NCBI GenBank assembly: GCA_031472005.1
Contig: PZJY01000005.1
Coordinates: 3,162,001 to 3,226,000, forward strand
Reading direction: 5' to 3'
Length of the DNA: 64,000 bases
Source: Tetracladium setigerum
Taxonomy: Eukaryota > Ascomycota > Leotiomycetes > Helotiales
The notes beneath the pieces were generated by a model. The model worked only from the letters and a program-made list of their open reading frames with translations. It was not told the DNA's origin and did not search any database. Below, one piece after another: positions 44,290 through 56,130 of the stretch (position 1 is the first letter of the stretch; the number at the start of each line of letters is the position of its first letter). The translations under genes and the position numbers were made by a program.

Positions 44290-47200
44290 ATGGAGAAACA
44301 ATCAAATACCGCCCATCGGCCAGCGAAGGCGAAGAAGAAGCATACGGGAGGTCAGTTTTTTAACATCAATTTACAAGACCCCTGCTAATTCACCTACTAG
44401 ACAAAAACCCAAAGGCTTTCGCTTTCGCAAACCCAGGACGTCTTTTGAAAGCCGCTGCTCGATCGCATGATGTATACTCGCAAACTCCCCTACTCAACTT
44501 CTTCTAATGTTTTTAGATCAAAGAAAAGCGATTCCACGTTCCCCAAGTCGATCGAATCCCCGAGGAACCCCCGCCACGACTAGTCACAATCGTTGGCCCT
44601 CCTGGTGTAGGAAAGACAACCCTTCTCAAATCTCTCGTCAAGCGATATGCCAAAGAAACCCTCTCCGAGCCTCTCGGCCCTATCACTGTCGTCACATCGA
44701 AAAAGCAGAGATTGACCTTCGTAGAATGTCCGAACGAACTAGAAGCAATGGTGGATATGTCGAAGGTTGCAGATATCGTGCTTCTGATGATTGATGGAAA
44801 CTTCGGGTTTGAGATGGAGACCATGGAGTTTTTGAACATTCTCGCTTCGAGTGGCATGCCAGGAAACGTCTTTGGAATTCTCACACATCTGGATCTATTT
44901 AAGAAGCCTCAAACATTGAAGGATGCGAAGAAACGATTAAAGAACAGGTTTTGGAGCGAGTTGTACCAGGGAGCGCATCTCTTCTATTTGTCGGGTGTCA
45001 TTAATGGTAGATATCCAGACAGAGAAATCCACAATCTCTCCCGCTTCATTTCGGTAATGAAAAATCCTCGACCTTTGATCTGGAGGAATTCCCATCCCTA
45101 CTCGATCGTCGACAGTTTCCGAGACATCACCCACCCTACGAAGATTGAACAGGACGCGAAGTGCGATAGGACTGTGGTTCTGTCAGGATATTTAAGAGGA
45201 ACGAATTTCGCAGCGCATGGTCAGCGAGTACATGTTCCAGGTGTGGGAGATTTCACAGTTTCTGCAATGGAATCCTTACCAGATCCATGCCCAACGCCAT
45301 TTATGGAGCAGGAAATTGCAAAAGCTACAGGGAAAACGGGAAGGAAAAGGTTAGACGAGAAGGAAAAGAAGCTACATGCGCCGATGTCTGATAAGAGCGG
45401 GCTAAAGATTGATGGAGACACTATCTGGATTACGCGAGAAAAGGGGTTTAATTTCGACAAGGATGCCGACGACGAGTTCCGTGGGCAAGGAGAAGAGTTA
45501 ATTGTTGGCCTACAAGCAGAAAGGAGATTACTTGGAGAGACAAGCGAGGGAATTCAACTATTCGGCGGCGGAAAGAGTGTCACAAATGTTGAAGACGAAG
45601 AAGCAAACGACACTGGGCGGAAACAGCCTCGATCGGCCAGATTTGTTCAACGTGATGATGAATCCGACGAGGAGCCCGTTGACGATCAAGATTTTGAGAG
45701 TGGCGCAGAAGAGCAAGAGGACGACGAAGTCGAGATCACAGAAGAAAGGATGGGAAAGGCATTCCGAAAGGGAGCAGACAAAGTCGATGAAGATGTTGCT
45801 TTTGCAGACAGTGATTCAGATCTTGGCTCAGATTCTGCAGATGAGCTTGATGGAGAGGAGGAAGATGATGACGAAGAAGACGAGGATGATGATGAGAACG
45901 ATGAGGATGATGTTCCATGGAAGCAGAATATGCTGGAAACAGCACAGAGACTTCACGGGAAGCGACGCTTCAATCGAACAGTTGATCTAGCCCGCCTTCT
46001 TTACGACGAGTCATTGACAGCAACGGAAGTTCTGAAGAAGTGGCGAGGGGAAGCTGAGCCGGAAGAAAATATCGAAGAATCAGATGATGAAGACGGGTTC
46101 TTCAAGAAGTCAGGTCGTGACAGCGCGGACATCAAAATTCAGGACCGAGCGATACCAATCCTCGATTATGATGCACTTGAGGAGAAATGGTCGCTTGATG
46201 AAAACATCGAATCACTCCGGCAACGATTTGCTTCGGCCGATTTGTTGAAGGATAAAGATAACGATGGTAGTGATGATGGTTCTGGTGATGAGGACTCTAA
46301 TGATGAGGGAGATGGAGAGTTTCAAGATTTAGAGGCTGATGAGACGGAGGAAACCAAACCCGATGATCTCGAGGCCGAAAGAGAGAAGAACGCAAAGCGA
46401 AAAGAAGAGTTGAAGCTTCGATTCGAAGAAGAAGATCGCGATGGCTTTAACAACGATAAAGCGAAAGCACGACGAGAAGGTGCTGACGAGGAAGAAGAAT
46501 TTGGAGAAGATGATTGGTACGATGCACAGAAAGCACAGATTCAAAAGCAACTCAACATCAACAAATCCGAATTCGAACTTCTAGACGAAGCGCAAAGAGC
46601 AAATGTGGAGGGATTCAAGGCTGGAATGTATGCTAAAATTGTAATCGAAGGTGTGGCCGCAGAATTTGTAGAGCGTTTCGATCCTCGGATGCCAATTATT
46701 GTCGGTGGTCTATCTCCCACAGAAGATCGATTCGGATTTGTTCAAGTCAGAATCAAGCGTCACCGATGGCATAAGAAGATCCTAAAGACCAACGATCCTC
46801 TCATTTTCTCTCTCGGATGGAGACGATTCCAAACCCTCCCCGTCTACAGCATCTCCGATTCACGAGTCCGAAATCGAATGCTGAAATATACCCAGAGCAC
46901 ATGCATTGCTTCGGTACATTTTATGGTCCTCTCATCGCACCAAGCACAGGTTTCTCCTGTTATCAGTCATTCTCCTCCAAAACCCCCGGTTTCCGAATCG
47001 CTGCCACAGGTACAGTCCTCAACGTCGACGAAGCGAGCGAGATCGTCAAGAAACTGAAATTGACCGGAACCCCATCCAAAATCTACAAAAACACTGCATT
47101 CATCCAAAACATGTTCACCACTTCCCTCGAAATTGCCAAGTTCGAAGGTGCCTCGATCAAAACAGTGTCTGGCGTACGAGGTCAAATCAAAAAGGCTCTA

Positions 47201-47791
47201 AGTAAGCCGGAAGGTCATTTCAGAGCCACTTTTGAAGATAAAGTCCTGATGAGTGATATCGTGTTCTTGCGAGCATGGTACCCCGTCAAGCTAAAACGCT
47301 TCTATAACCCCGTCACCAACCTCATCGGGTGGGAGGGAATGCGTCTAACCGGTCAAGTACGAGTGGACCAGGGCGTACCTACTCCACAACAAAAGAATAG
47401 TCTTTACAAGCCCGTCGAGCGCGTCACACGAACCTTTAATCCCCTTCGCGTGCCTCGTGCCCTCGCCGCTGAATTGCCGTTCAAATCCCAAATCGTGCGC
47501 ACGAAGAAACAGTCACGAGAGACATATATGCAGAAGCGCGCGGTGGTAGTCGGAGGAGAGGAGAAAAAGGCGAGGGATCTGATGCAGAAGATTATGACGG
47601 TTCGAAACGAGAAGACGGAGAAGAGACGGAAAGCGAAGGAGGAGAAGAGGGTGGTTTATAGGAAGAAAGTTGCGGAGAATGAGGCGGCGAGGGGCGAAAG
47701 GGAAAAGAAGGAGAAGCAGGAGTATTGGCAGAAGGAGGGAAAGAAGAGGAGGGCCGAGACTGATGGCGGGGGTGGAAAGAGGAGGAGATGA
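44290..47791 (+). CDS. BMS1: Ribosome biogenesis GTPase Bms1, frame broken once
   Basis: Exons 44290-44350, 44401-44471 and 44517-47791. The first two exons give the usual basic start MEKQSNTAHRPAKAKKKHTG and KAFAFANPGRLLKAAARSHD. The GTPase P-loop IVGPPGVGKTTLLK lies near residue 72. Long acidic stretches (about residues 400-510) and the C-terminal AARP2CN/RIBIOP domain follow, with RPxxL-type segments such as HGQRVHVPGVGDFTVS and GRRFQTLPVYSI-like sequence. Bms1 binds Rcl1 and U3 snoRNP in the nucleolus for 40S assembly and is essential in yeast. The reading frame changes once at CCC 46891-46893, between RMLKYT and PEHMHCFGTFYGPL, a strictly conserved continuous block in the family; one extra base there makes an uninterrupted protein of about 1135 residues. 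No intron fits the junction. A sequencing or assembly error is the likeliest cause. Confidence 0.93.
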
Positions 47792-48228
47792 TATATTATG
47801 TAGAATGGTAGGTAGCATGGCTGGAGTTTGGGAAATGAAATGATTTAGAATGATTTCTTTCCTTTGGTTGTTGTCCCTCTTCCTCGCATCTTACAAATAG
47901 TCTGCTGGGAATCTAGTTTCTCAGACTTGGCCCGACAGCCAGACAAGGACTAGAACCAGAAAAAGTTGACGTCAGTTGACCACTTTTGCCAGTTGCACCA
48001 AACCTGTCTGATTTATCGTATACTTCTACAGTAGTGACTCTGTTGTCCAGATCCTTAAATCCCATCACTTCGGATATGGCACGTGATTTGCACACTTCTA
48101 GCAGCCAATTAGATTAGGTCGGCTCAACCTACTGAATCTGACATCGCATGCCATCTTGCCTTAAGTCCGCATAGATATTTATACCATGAAGCCTTTCCAT
48201 TTCGTCACTGCAAAAAGCAAAAAGCCCG
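47792..48228. promoter_or_regulatory. BMS1 3' flank and NLR promoter
   Basis: 437 bases. CACGTGAT at 48080-48087 lies about 150 bases before the NLR start. TATTTATA at 48176-48183 is TATA-like. An ATG at 48186, out of frame with the NLR start, opens a frame through 48377 that overlaps the NLR start; if transcription begins upstream of it, it could limit translation. Confidence 0.4.
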
Positions 48229-51200
48229 ATGGCAGAAATAATTGGCGTTCTGGCGTCAGTCGCCCAACTAATCCAAATCAGTGGCGCAACCTTGACAGCG
48301 GGCTATGGATTTCTTGCTACGGTTTCCAAAGCACCAGCACAGATCCGAGAGCTACTTGCAGAAAGCGCCGCGCTTAACAGCTTGCTTGGGAACCTTCAAT
48401 TACTGGCAGAAGACTCGTCATCTCCTCCGGAGAGCGTACTTCTATCGCTCCAAAAGCTCAACGTATTCGAAGAATGTCAAAACTCTCTTCTTTTCGTCCA
48501 GCGCTCACTCGAGAGCTGCCAACATGTCCATGGGCAGGATGTGAGAAACCTCGGTCGCCGGCTGGTTTGGCCATTCAAAGAGAAAGAAACCAAAGATGCG
48601 CTTCAGCGTCTCAGTCACCTCCGTGGCTATCTTGCAGCTGCTGTTGATGCAGATTCTGCGTAAGACGTGTTATCGTTCAGAAAGCCCTCGCTAACAAATT
48701 AGGATGGCACTTCGCCGTATTGAGGCCCTGCAGTCTCAAATTAGAGAAGAAGTTACGTCTGTTTCACGCGACTTTCATGCTTTTATGGATCGTGATGAGC
48801 TTGCAAAGGTTGCTTCCTGGTTATGCCCGTTATCATCAAGGTCTGCGCAAGACAGTCTCGAGACTGCTTTGAAATCAAGACAACCGGGTACAGGGACATG
48901 GCTGTTCACTTCTCCTGTTTTCGAAAATTGGCTCAGTAATCGGAGCGATATCTTATGGATTACAGGATTGCGTGAGTTTTCCGGGTAGCAACTAGATATG
49001 GCATGCTAATGACTTTCTATCTAGCGGGGTCCGGGAAGACGGTACTTTGGCAAGTCATATGATTCCCAGTAGTATCTTTGATCTAATCAATGGTGCAGTT
49101 CAACGGCTATAGAGCACTTGAAAAATTCCCATGAGTACTCTTCACGGCCGATCCTATATTTTTTCTGTGACTACAGAGCCGAACACAAACAGACCTTACG
49201 AGGTTTGTTGATGAATTTAGCATTTCAATTGGTCTACAAATCCAGCCGGTGCTTCAGTCATGCCCGCCAGATATACGAGGAAAAGACGAAGGAGTCGGAA
49301 CGATCTCTAAACACGGATGAGTACGTATCGCTTATCAGAGCATTCCTTCAGGAGTTCGACCAGGCCGTCCTTCTCGTCGATGCCCTTGACGAAGCCTCGG
49401 AAAAGGAAAGTATTTTGGAGACTCTGGTGCACATTTTGCCCTCTTCGTACAAATCTTCGGAGAAAACACCAAAGGGTCCTGCGATCAAATTACTATTAAC
49501 AAGTCGCTTGGATGTTCAGATTCAAGGTATCCTTGATCCATTCACACCGCATCGAATTCTAGTAGATCACCACATGAACCAAGATCTGGCATTTTACATC
49601 AGAAGGGATGTACAAGCAAGAGTCACCGCACGCACAATCAAGCTCCGAAATAAGGCTCTTTCCGATGAAATTCAGGCTACTGTTATCAGTCGAGCTGGGA
49701 CGTAAGTCTTTAAACATTGGAATACTAGAGCATGAATTGCTGCCTCAGTCTTGCTTCACGACATCTCACACTTTTTCCCAGGATCAGAGGGAGGCGGGGA
49801 ACATTTTACTTTTCTCGTGAGTCTCCAAAAGTTTTGAATCATGCTAATCTCTTGAAGCTTTCTTCAAGCCAAGCTGCAACTAGACATGATATCGAGCTCG
49901 AAAACAGACAAGGATATCCGCCTAGCTCTTCAAACCCTTCCTGACGGACTACAAGCGACGTATGAAAAGATTCTAGTCTCCATCTTACAACAGCATCCGA
50001 CGCGCATCAACGACATAAAGACTATGCTACAGTGGCTGTGTACCAGTAAGGTGCCACTTACAACATTAGAGCTAGCAGAGATAATCTCAATCTGCCCAGA
50101 AGATACGTGTCTTGACCTCGATGCTGTCTCCACGGATCCAGACGATGTCGTAGTTCTCATTTCCCAGCTTGTGGTCCTCCATAATTTCGGCGAAAGCAAA
50201 CTGGTCCTATTTTGTCACTTTTCCGTCAAGGAGTACCTCTGTCTGAATGACTTTACTTCCAGTCCGGCCAAGGGGCTTTCCATCAACCTAAAAGAAGCCC
50301 ACGCCAATGTTGCGAGTTTGTGTCTTCAATATCTTTCATTCTCAGATTTTTCGATTCCAGCTGCCGAAATGACGGCAGCTATTGCATTACGAGAATTAGA
50401 AGAGTACTCTCTTTTAGAGTACGCCGCGAATTTCTGGATCAAACACTTACACGATAGCGATCTCTCCGCTGGCGGGGAGGCCTTTCAGAAGAGCATAAAA
50501 CAGCAGCTCGACTGGTTCATCAATGCTGACGCACAACCAGGAATATACAATCATTGGCAGCGTTTATTGCGGGCTATTCGACCGACCAATGTGATCTCCG
50601 CCTACTCGCCACTATGCTTTGCCATTCGGGAAGGTGTGGACCAAATCGTCGAGATACTTCTCCCAAGACTTTCAAATGTCAACCAACATTTCTCAAATGG
50701 CCTAACTTGCCTTGCTGCTGCTGCCATTGGGAACAACGTCTCGATTGCTAGGAGACTCCTCGAACTGGGAGCGGAGGTCAATCTCCCTACAAAGTCCAAA
50801 AGATTCACGCCCTTGCACCTCGCCGCTGAGAATGCCTGCGAGGAAATGGTCGAGCTTCTTCTCCAGCACAAGGCATCAATTCATTCGCTATCACATAAGA
50901 AAACTACACCATTCTACCGAGCTGCACGCGGAGGCTCTGTTCGGATTCTTGAACGGCTGTTCATAGAAGGGAGCGAGGTTGATGCTAGAACGTGGGATCG
51001 TTGGACTCCTTTGATGGAGGCGGTCGAGAATGGTCATGAGCAAGCGGTGAAGCTCCTACTTGATTTGGGCGCTAACCCCAGGAGTCAGAGTATTTATGGG
51101 GTAAGCTGCTGGGAATTGGCAAGTGATCTTAATAACCACTCTATAAGATTGTGCTTGGAGGCGGCGCTGGAAATTTCTGGAGAAGAAACGGCAGAAGAGA

Positions 51201-51301
51201 GCGTAGAAACCGAAGGGGATGGAATAAAAGAACAAGACGATGTTGAATTTGATTCCGATGTCGATGGGATGGATTCTGCAATATGGTATTTGAATTATTA
51301 G
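48229..51301 (+). CDS. NLR-type STAND protein: HeLo-like N-domain, NACHT, ankyrin repeats
   Basis: Exons 48229-48659, 48703-48971, 49025-49049, 49099-49701 and 49858-51301 encode 923 residues. Residues 1 to about 120 begin MAEIIGVLASVAQLIQ and match the fungal STAND N-terminal (Helo_like_N) pattern, with helices such as KAPAQIRELLAESAALNSLL. The NACHT NTPase has Walker A GLPGSGKTVL (about 232-241) and Walker B AVLLVDALDEA (about 332), followed by TSRLDVQIQ, a sensor-like block, and AKLQLDMISSS. ANK repeats (about 687-870) include FTPLHLAAENACEEMVELLL and WTPLMEAVENGHEQAVKLLL. The C-tail is acidic. Fungal NLRs sense non-self and can trigger cell death through the N-domain; the ligand here is unknown. 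Walker A is on a 25-base exon, and the next intron (49050-49098) has a GC donor (GCAAGT). A HET-domain gene follows 648 bases downstream. Confidence 0.9.
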
Positions 51302-51949
51302 ATGCCAAAGAGGTGAGAGTATTTTTACGAGATCAAGAAACATAGTAATAAAATTTCCAAGTTGTGGAAACCTCTGAGAAGGAAGGTTCATCACAAGTTA
51401 GAAGTTGCCAAGCTAGCAAAAATCAGGAGTAGAAATCGGTCACGTACGTAGTACAGTACTGTACAATGGGCGATTGTATTCTCCACGAGTCGAAGCTCAG
51501 AGGAACATGTCATATTGCTTTTATAATAAATCTAGTCCCTTTGAATTTATTGGTGAAAGCTATTCCGTCTTTCAGAATCAAAACGTGGTTGAAGTATACA
51601 GCACTTTAAACTTGTTCTGGAAATGTGTTCTTTTTACTCTGTCTTTCTGCCCATTTAGCCGCTGCGCTAATTTTTATCAAAATACCTATCAGTCCAGTGC
51701 GCCTCCAAAAAAGATCAAGTGCATCACTCGCTCTCCTTCACAGTAGGATGGCGGTGCAGGATTAGATAAGATTTCTACTGTTCGGCTGCCGTGGCCGACC
51801 AGCTCAAGAATGGGGAAAACTCGCAATTCCCAGGCAACAACATCAATGTATTGTTAACCAGTACAAGTAATCTGGAGCTCCTCTCGCGTAAATCGTCCGC
51901 TTTTCAATGTGCCTTTACCACTATCCACCACACTATTCTATCTCTAATA
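51302..51949. other. Spacer between NLR and HET gene
   Basis: No credible gene. An in-frame extension of the HET frame upstream to 51791 exists, but it lacks an ATG-like family start. Confidence 0.5.
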
Positions 51950-54140
51950 ATGACTTCGCATTTCTTTCCAGTCCCGCACTCATGCTCTTTCTGCCAGAAG
52001 TTGATCCTGTGTGGGGAATCTACTATCCGCCAACAGCTGAAAGCGGCGCATTTTAAAGATCTTAGTGGCATAGAAGATATTGAAGGGATCTTAAGTCCAA
52101 GATTGAGGAAACAGGCCTTTGCCCGGATAGGAACCGAGAAAGCTACGGAAGCAATTTTGTCCCTCGACAACGTCAGAGTTTTTGACTACACAGTCGAAGA
52201 GGCAAGAAACATTGCTGATGCAGGATGCACATTATTTTCCTGGATTATGGAAGATTGGAAAGATTACGATGGATCGGAGAGCTTCATTGCTGCTTCTATA
52301 TCAATGCGTGGTGTACATTTCGGCGTCTTCCAAATTGGCCGAATATGGAGGGGTACTCAATTTGAAAAACGCGGGAGATTCCAGCTTATTGCGTTGAAAG
52401 GTAACCAACACCTTGATTGCGGATTAAAGTAAATCTTTGGTATGTTACAAGGCTAATACGAACCATTTAGATAATCCAGCATCAGAAGAAGTCTCCACAC
52501 GACCCCATAACCTCAATCCAAAATCGGCCGAGAGTATGTCAATGGCTCAAACATGGAAACAAGCTTGCCTGAATTCTCACCAAGATTGTCAAAGGCCAAA
52601 ACGAAATTTCATGCCAAGTAGAGTTCTCCAAATCACTCAGAGAGAGGTGCTCTACCTCCAGCTTTGTGAGACACAATTCGGAACGCCTCAACCGTACATT
52701 GCCTTGAGCTATAAATGGGGAGGCGACCAATCTATCAAAACAACAAGCAAATCGATCAACCGTCACATGCTTGGAATTCCTGTGTCGGAATTTCCAGCAA
52801 CTGTGAGAGACACAGTTCGTGTAGCGACGGAGTTGGGAATTAACAAGCTGTGGATTGATGCGTTGTGCATAATTCAAGACGATCAAGAAGACAAAGATCG
52901 GGAAATTGCTCAAATGCCGTTGATTTACAGTCAAGCTACTGTTACTCTTCTTGCATCTCGATCAAACTCGGTTAATGAAGGGTTTCTACATCAGCGGCCG
53001 AGACTGGCGAATGACACTCCAGGCGAGGTTTTCGAACTTCCTTTCAAATGCATCAACAATCAGATGGGTTCCGTGATTCTTCTTCCCGATGTGGACGAAC
53101 CTGAAGAGCCTCTAAATTCAAGAGCATGGGCACTCCAGGAAAGATTTCTGTCTCCTCGCGTCCTCGATTATAGTTCACTTCAGACTCGCTGGATCTGCCA
53201 AGAGACTCTAAAGGGCCCTTGTGGGTTTTTAAGCGATGGATACAGAAAGACACGTCTACATCTGACGAGATCATACCAGTACTTTGAAGAAACCTCGCGG
53301 TTAGTTTTAAAAGAATGGGGCTCCACTTCTCCAACAGCCGATGAACTTACGAAACTTCGTCAACATTGGTATGATCTTGTGGAATCCTATTGTCATCGTG
53401 ACCTAACCCTAAGTACGGATCGACTTCCTGCAATATCCGGGATAGCAGCACAATACGGACGTGTGTTTAACGATGAATACAAAGCTGGCCATTGGAAATC
53501 AACTTTATCAACAGAATTGTTTTGGTGTATTATGTGGGGTCCTGAGGACCCTCCGGCAAGACCCCAGCAATATCAAGGCCCGTCTTGGTCCTGGGCAGCT
53601 GTCAATACTCCAATTAAGTTTCCAAGTACTACAAAAGAAGAGTGCTGGGTCGAAGTCATAGAGTGCCACGTCACACCTCAAGCTACAAACCCCAAAAACT
53701 CTTTGTATGACAACTCATACGCCGCTGTCAAAGCTGGATTCTTGAAAGTCAAAGGTGCCCTACGCGCTGCAGAGTTGGTTAGTAAGGTGGAAGAAAGGCA
53801 ACTCGCCCTGAAATACAGCTACCTTCTCTACGCAAAACACACGGAGGCTCAGGAAGATATCCTACCTTCTAATACTTTTCTTGACGCACTTGAACCAGAG
53901 TTTCAACCTGGAGGCGCTGTGTCTATGCCAGTATTCCTTTTGAAAGTACGAAGCACGGGAGTCAAGGGTTTTATTCTCAGGCAACAAGACGACGCCACAT
54001 TCTCAAGAATTGGGTTATTCTCGTTTACTCGGTCGAGAGAGGGCACAACAGATTGGATGAGTGAGGAAAGTGGTCTCAAGTATCAGAAACATATAGCCTG
54101 GCTCTCTGCTGGTCCAGTGCAGACTATCACCATAATATGA
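51950..54140 (+). CDS. HET-domain (heterokaryon incompatibility) protein
   Basis: Exons 51950-52400 and 52471-54140 encode 706 residues. The N-terminal region carries a CSFCQKLILC cysteine motif and FDYTVEEARNIADAGCTLFS, a segment often seen before HET domains. The HET domain (about 225-375) contains YIALSYKWGG, TVRDTVRVATELGI, KLWIDALCIIQDD (the LWID.LCI.Q signature) and ATVTLLASRS. It continues through RAWALQERFLSPRVLDY, the conserved (R)xWxLQE block. The rest is a variable region that is usual for HET proteins. HET domains induce cell death or growth arrest upon fusion of unlike strains, and some act downstream of NLRs. Function in this strain is not shown. The 70-base intron joins ALK to DNPASEEVSTRP. 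The upstream ATG at 51791 was rejected. Confidence 0.9.
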
Positions 54141-54566
54141 AACAATCCTTCTTTTCCTCAAATAATAACTTTCTAAAATTCCAGCAAAACAAATTTTCAA
54201 TGTCTCTGAGACATGATGCATCTCACTGCCCCAGATCCTCTAGAGCTCATATACACATGGTCAATTGTGCACTAAGTTCAGGGGAACGAATTTTGTTGCA
54301 CTGGAAATCAAGCAGGCGACGTCTGGATACGACGGACAGTAAATAGATTGAAAGGAACATGTGTATAGTATTCTATGTTACTCCAAGAGATGCTGAAAAA
54401 CCCAATCCGACTGCCAGAACACCTTGAAATTCACGACCCCAAAAAATCAGTACGCCAGTGGATGCAAGCCGAAATCCAATGCCAAGAAAACACCAATATG
54501 CAGCAGATATCTCCCTCGCAATGCCTCCTTTTTTCCTGTTGCAATTTAAACTTCCAGTCAGAATGA
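54141..54566. other. Convergent spacer HET / secreted protein
   Basis: Nothing recognised beyond 3' flanks. Confidence 0.55.
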
Positions 54567-55190
54567 CTAACAATCATAAACAATAGTAAACCCATCCTGC
54601 GAAGTATTTCCCTCCTTAGCCTGCACAAAGTTGACCTCACCCGCACCAGTCTGCCAGTCGCTATGCGTAAACAAAAAGCTCAATTCCTTCTCGCACTTGC
54701 CACTCCAAGCAATGGTTTGAGAACCCTGCCAGTCAGTGGTATAAACCACACCTGGTTGAGAAGCCAATGGAGCAGGTGGCAAGTTCCAACTGTTTCCATC
54801 GCACACATCCATAACTCTGAATACACTAGTATCGATCGAGCCCTCCATCTTGAATGGCTTTTCAATCTTAGGTCTATCTGACACCTGCAGACTACAACCT
54901 GTTGCACCCGCAGGAATAAAGAATTTCATCCCGGTACGGACTTCGTAATTTGAGTTGGAGCCACCGCCGGCTCCGCTGGCGATTATAAACTCGTCGGCGC
55001 CGATGGGAGCTGGTTTGGCCCCCTGGTAATAGTGGTAGAGAGGGCTGTTGTTCTTGGACAGATGTTTGATGATGCTAGGTTTGATAGTGCAGAGGCTGCG
55101 CTTTTCTGTTGTAGCTGTGGGGAGGGCAAGGGAAGTGGTGATGAGGGATGCTGTGCTCAGGACGGTGATTGCTGTTTGAAGGAAATGCAT
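54567..55190 (-). CDS. Small secreted protein, unknown (possibly But2-like C-domain)
   Basis: Single exon, 207 residues. The start MHFLQTAITVLSTASLITTS opens a signal peptide ending near ALALP. A KR site (TTEKRS) follows at about residue 30, consistent with processing in the secretory path. The rest is Gly/Ser-rich with cysteines at CTIKPS, GCSLQV, DVCDGN, GKCEKE and the final C, so one cysteine may be unpaired or the last residues contribute to a bond. The pattern FFIPAGATGCSLQVSDR loosely resembles secreted fungal proteins with a But2-type C-terminal domain, but I would not name it on this evidence. It could be an effector or wall protein. Antisense and shifted frames covering it (for example 55075-55884) are shadows. 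Confidence 0.75.
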   Translation of the reverse strand: MHFLQTAITVLSTASLITTSLALPTATTEKRSLCTIKPSIIKHLSKNNSPLYHYYQGAKPAPIGADEFIIASGAGGGSNSNYEVRTGMKFFIPAGATGCSLQVSDRPKIEKPFKMEGSIDTSVFRVMDVCDGNSWNLPPAPLASQPGVVYTTDWQGSQTIAWSGKCEKELSFLFTHSDWQTGAGEVNFVQAKEGNTSQDGFTIVYDC

Positions 55191-56130
55191 GATTGCGAAG
55201 GTGAAGTGCGTGTGAGATTTTTGGAAATGGGAGAGGTGATTGAGAGAAAGAAAATTGAAAGTTGTCTTGTGCTGAAAAAATGAAATGATAGAGAGAATGT
55301 GAAGAGTGTCGACGGAGTGGATGAGATTGGAATAATGAAATGGTCTGATGCTGTGTATGTGATGATGCTGAAAGTGTTGATACTGATAATAATTCTTGAA
55401 TAAATGCAGACCCTTGACTCCTTTTATCTTCTTTTCCGATAGAGCTTGACAATGTTAGTTCTTCGCAGTGGAGGCAGTGGCATTCTAGGAATGGGCGAAG
55501 CCATGCTGGTACACATTTAGTATCCGACACTTCGGAGCCGCGTTCCTCTAAGCCTGAAGCGCTGTCTTGGAGTGCTGCGCCTAATTTTGGTAGGGCTGAG
55601 GCATATGAGGAAGGTCTGTTGAGGTTGACTTCATGATGCTCCCGGAATAAGCAACCTCTGTGGCTGAAGGTACTGAAGCCTGTGCAACTAAATAATGGCT
55701 GATTGAAGGATACCACACAAGACGAAGGTTTCCATGTCTCAGCCTTCTGCTTGTTTCCATCCGAAAGCCACAGACAATTGGTCGTGGCGTAAATGCTTAG
55801 GTTGAGCTGTGGACGCCTTTCACTTAGTGTGATGTATGGGATCGGAATTATTATTAGATCACCACACGTTAGTGGAGGACGCATCCTGCTTTTGTTGTGT
55901 GACTGCTATCGGTGTTAGAAATGATTTCTACTTACGACTCGACCCTATGTTGCCCTGTTTCGTCAGGTGGTAATCACAGGGCTGTTTGATTTATGGATCT
56001 CAACCCGAGTAAAGTTATTTCTGGAGCAAGAAGCTTTCGAGGCTTCATTACAAATATCGTGCCTGGCATTCACAGCATCAATCGGAGCCCCATTAAAACG
56101 GCGTCCAAAGAGTTAACATAATTAATCAAT
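55191..56130. other. Intergenic stretch upstream of secreted-protein gene
   Basis: About 940 bases holding the 5' flank of the secreted gene and the 3' flank of the DUF3445 gene. The minus-strand 269-codon frame at 55075-55884 overlaps the secreted gene in another frame and is not credible. Confidence 0.55.

Noticed and set aside
49786..49816. Extra small exon in the NLR between 49701 and 49858
   Set aside because: Direct splicing from 49701 to 49858 gives RAGTFLQAKLQLD, the expected family pattern; adding the exon breaks that pattern or frame.
51791..51949. Earlier start for the HET protein
   Set aside because: The upstream extension has no HET-like residues; MTSHFFPVPHSCSFC at 51950 is the typical start.
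55075..55884. Minus-strand 269-codon frame
   Set aside because: Overlaps the start of the secreted-protein gene in another frame and has no domain-like features.
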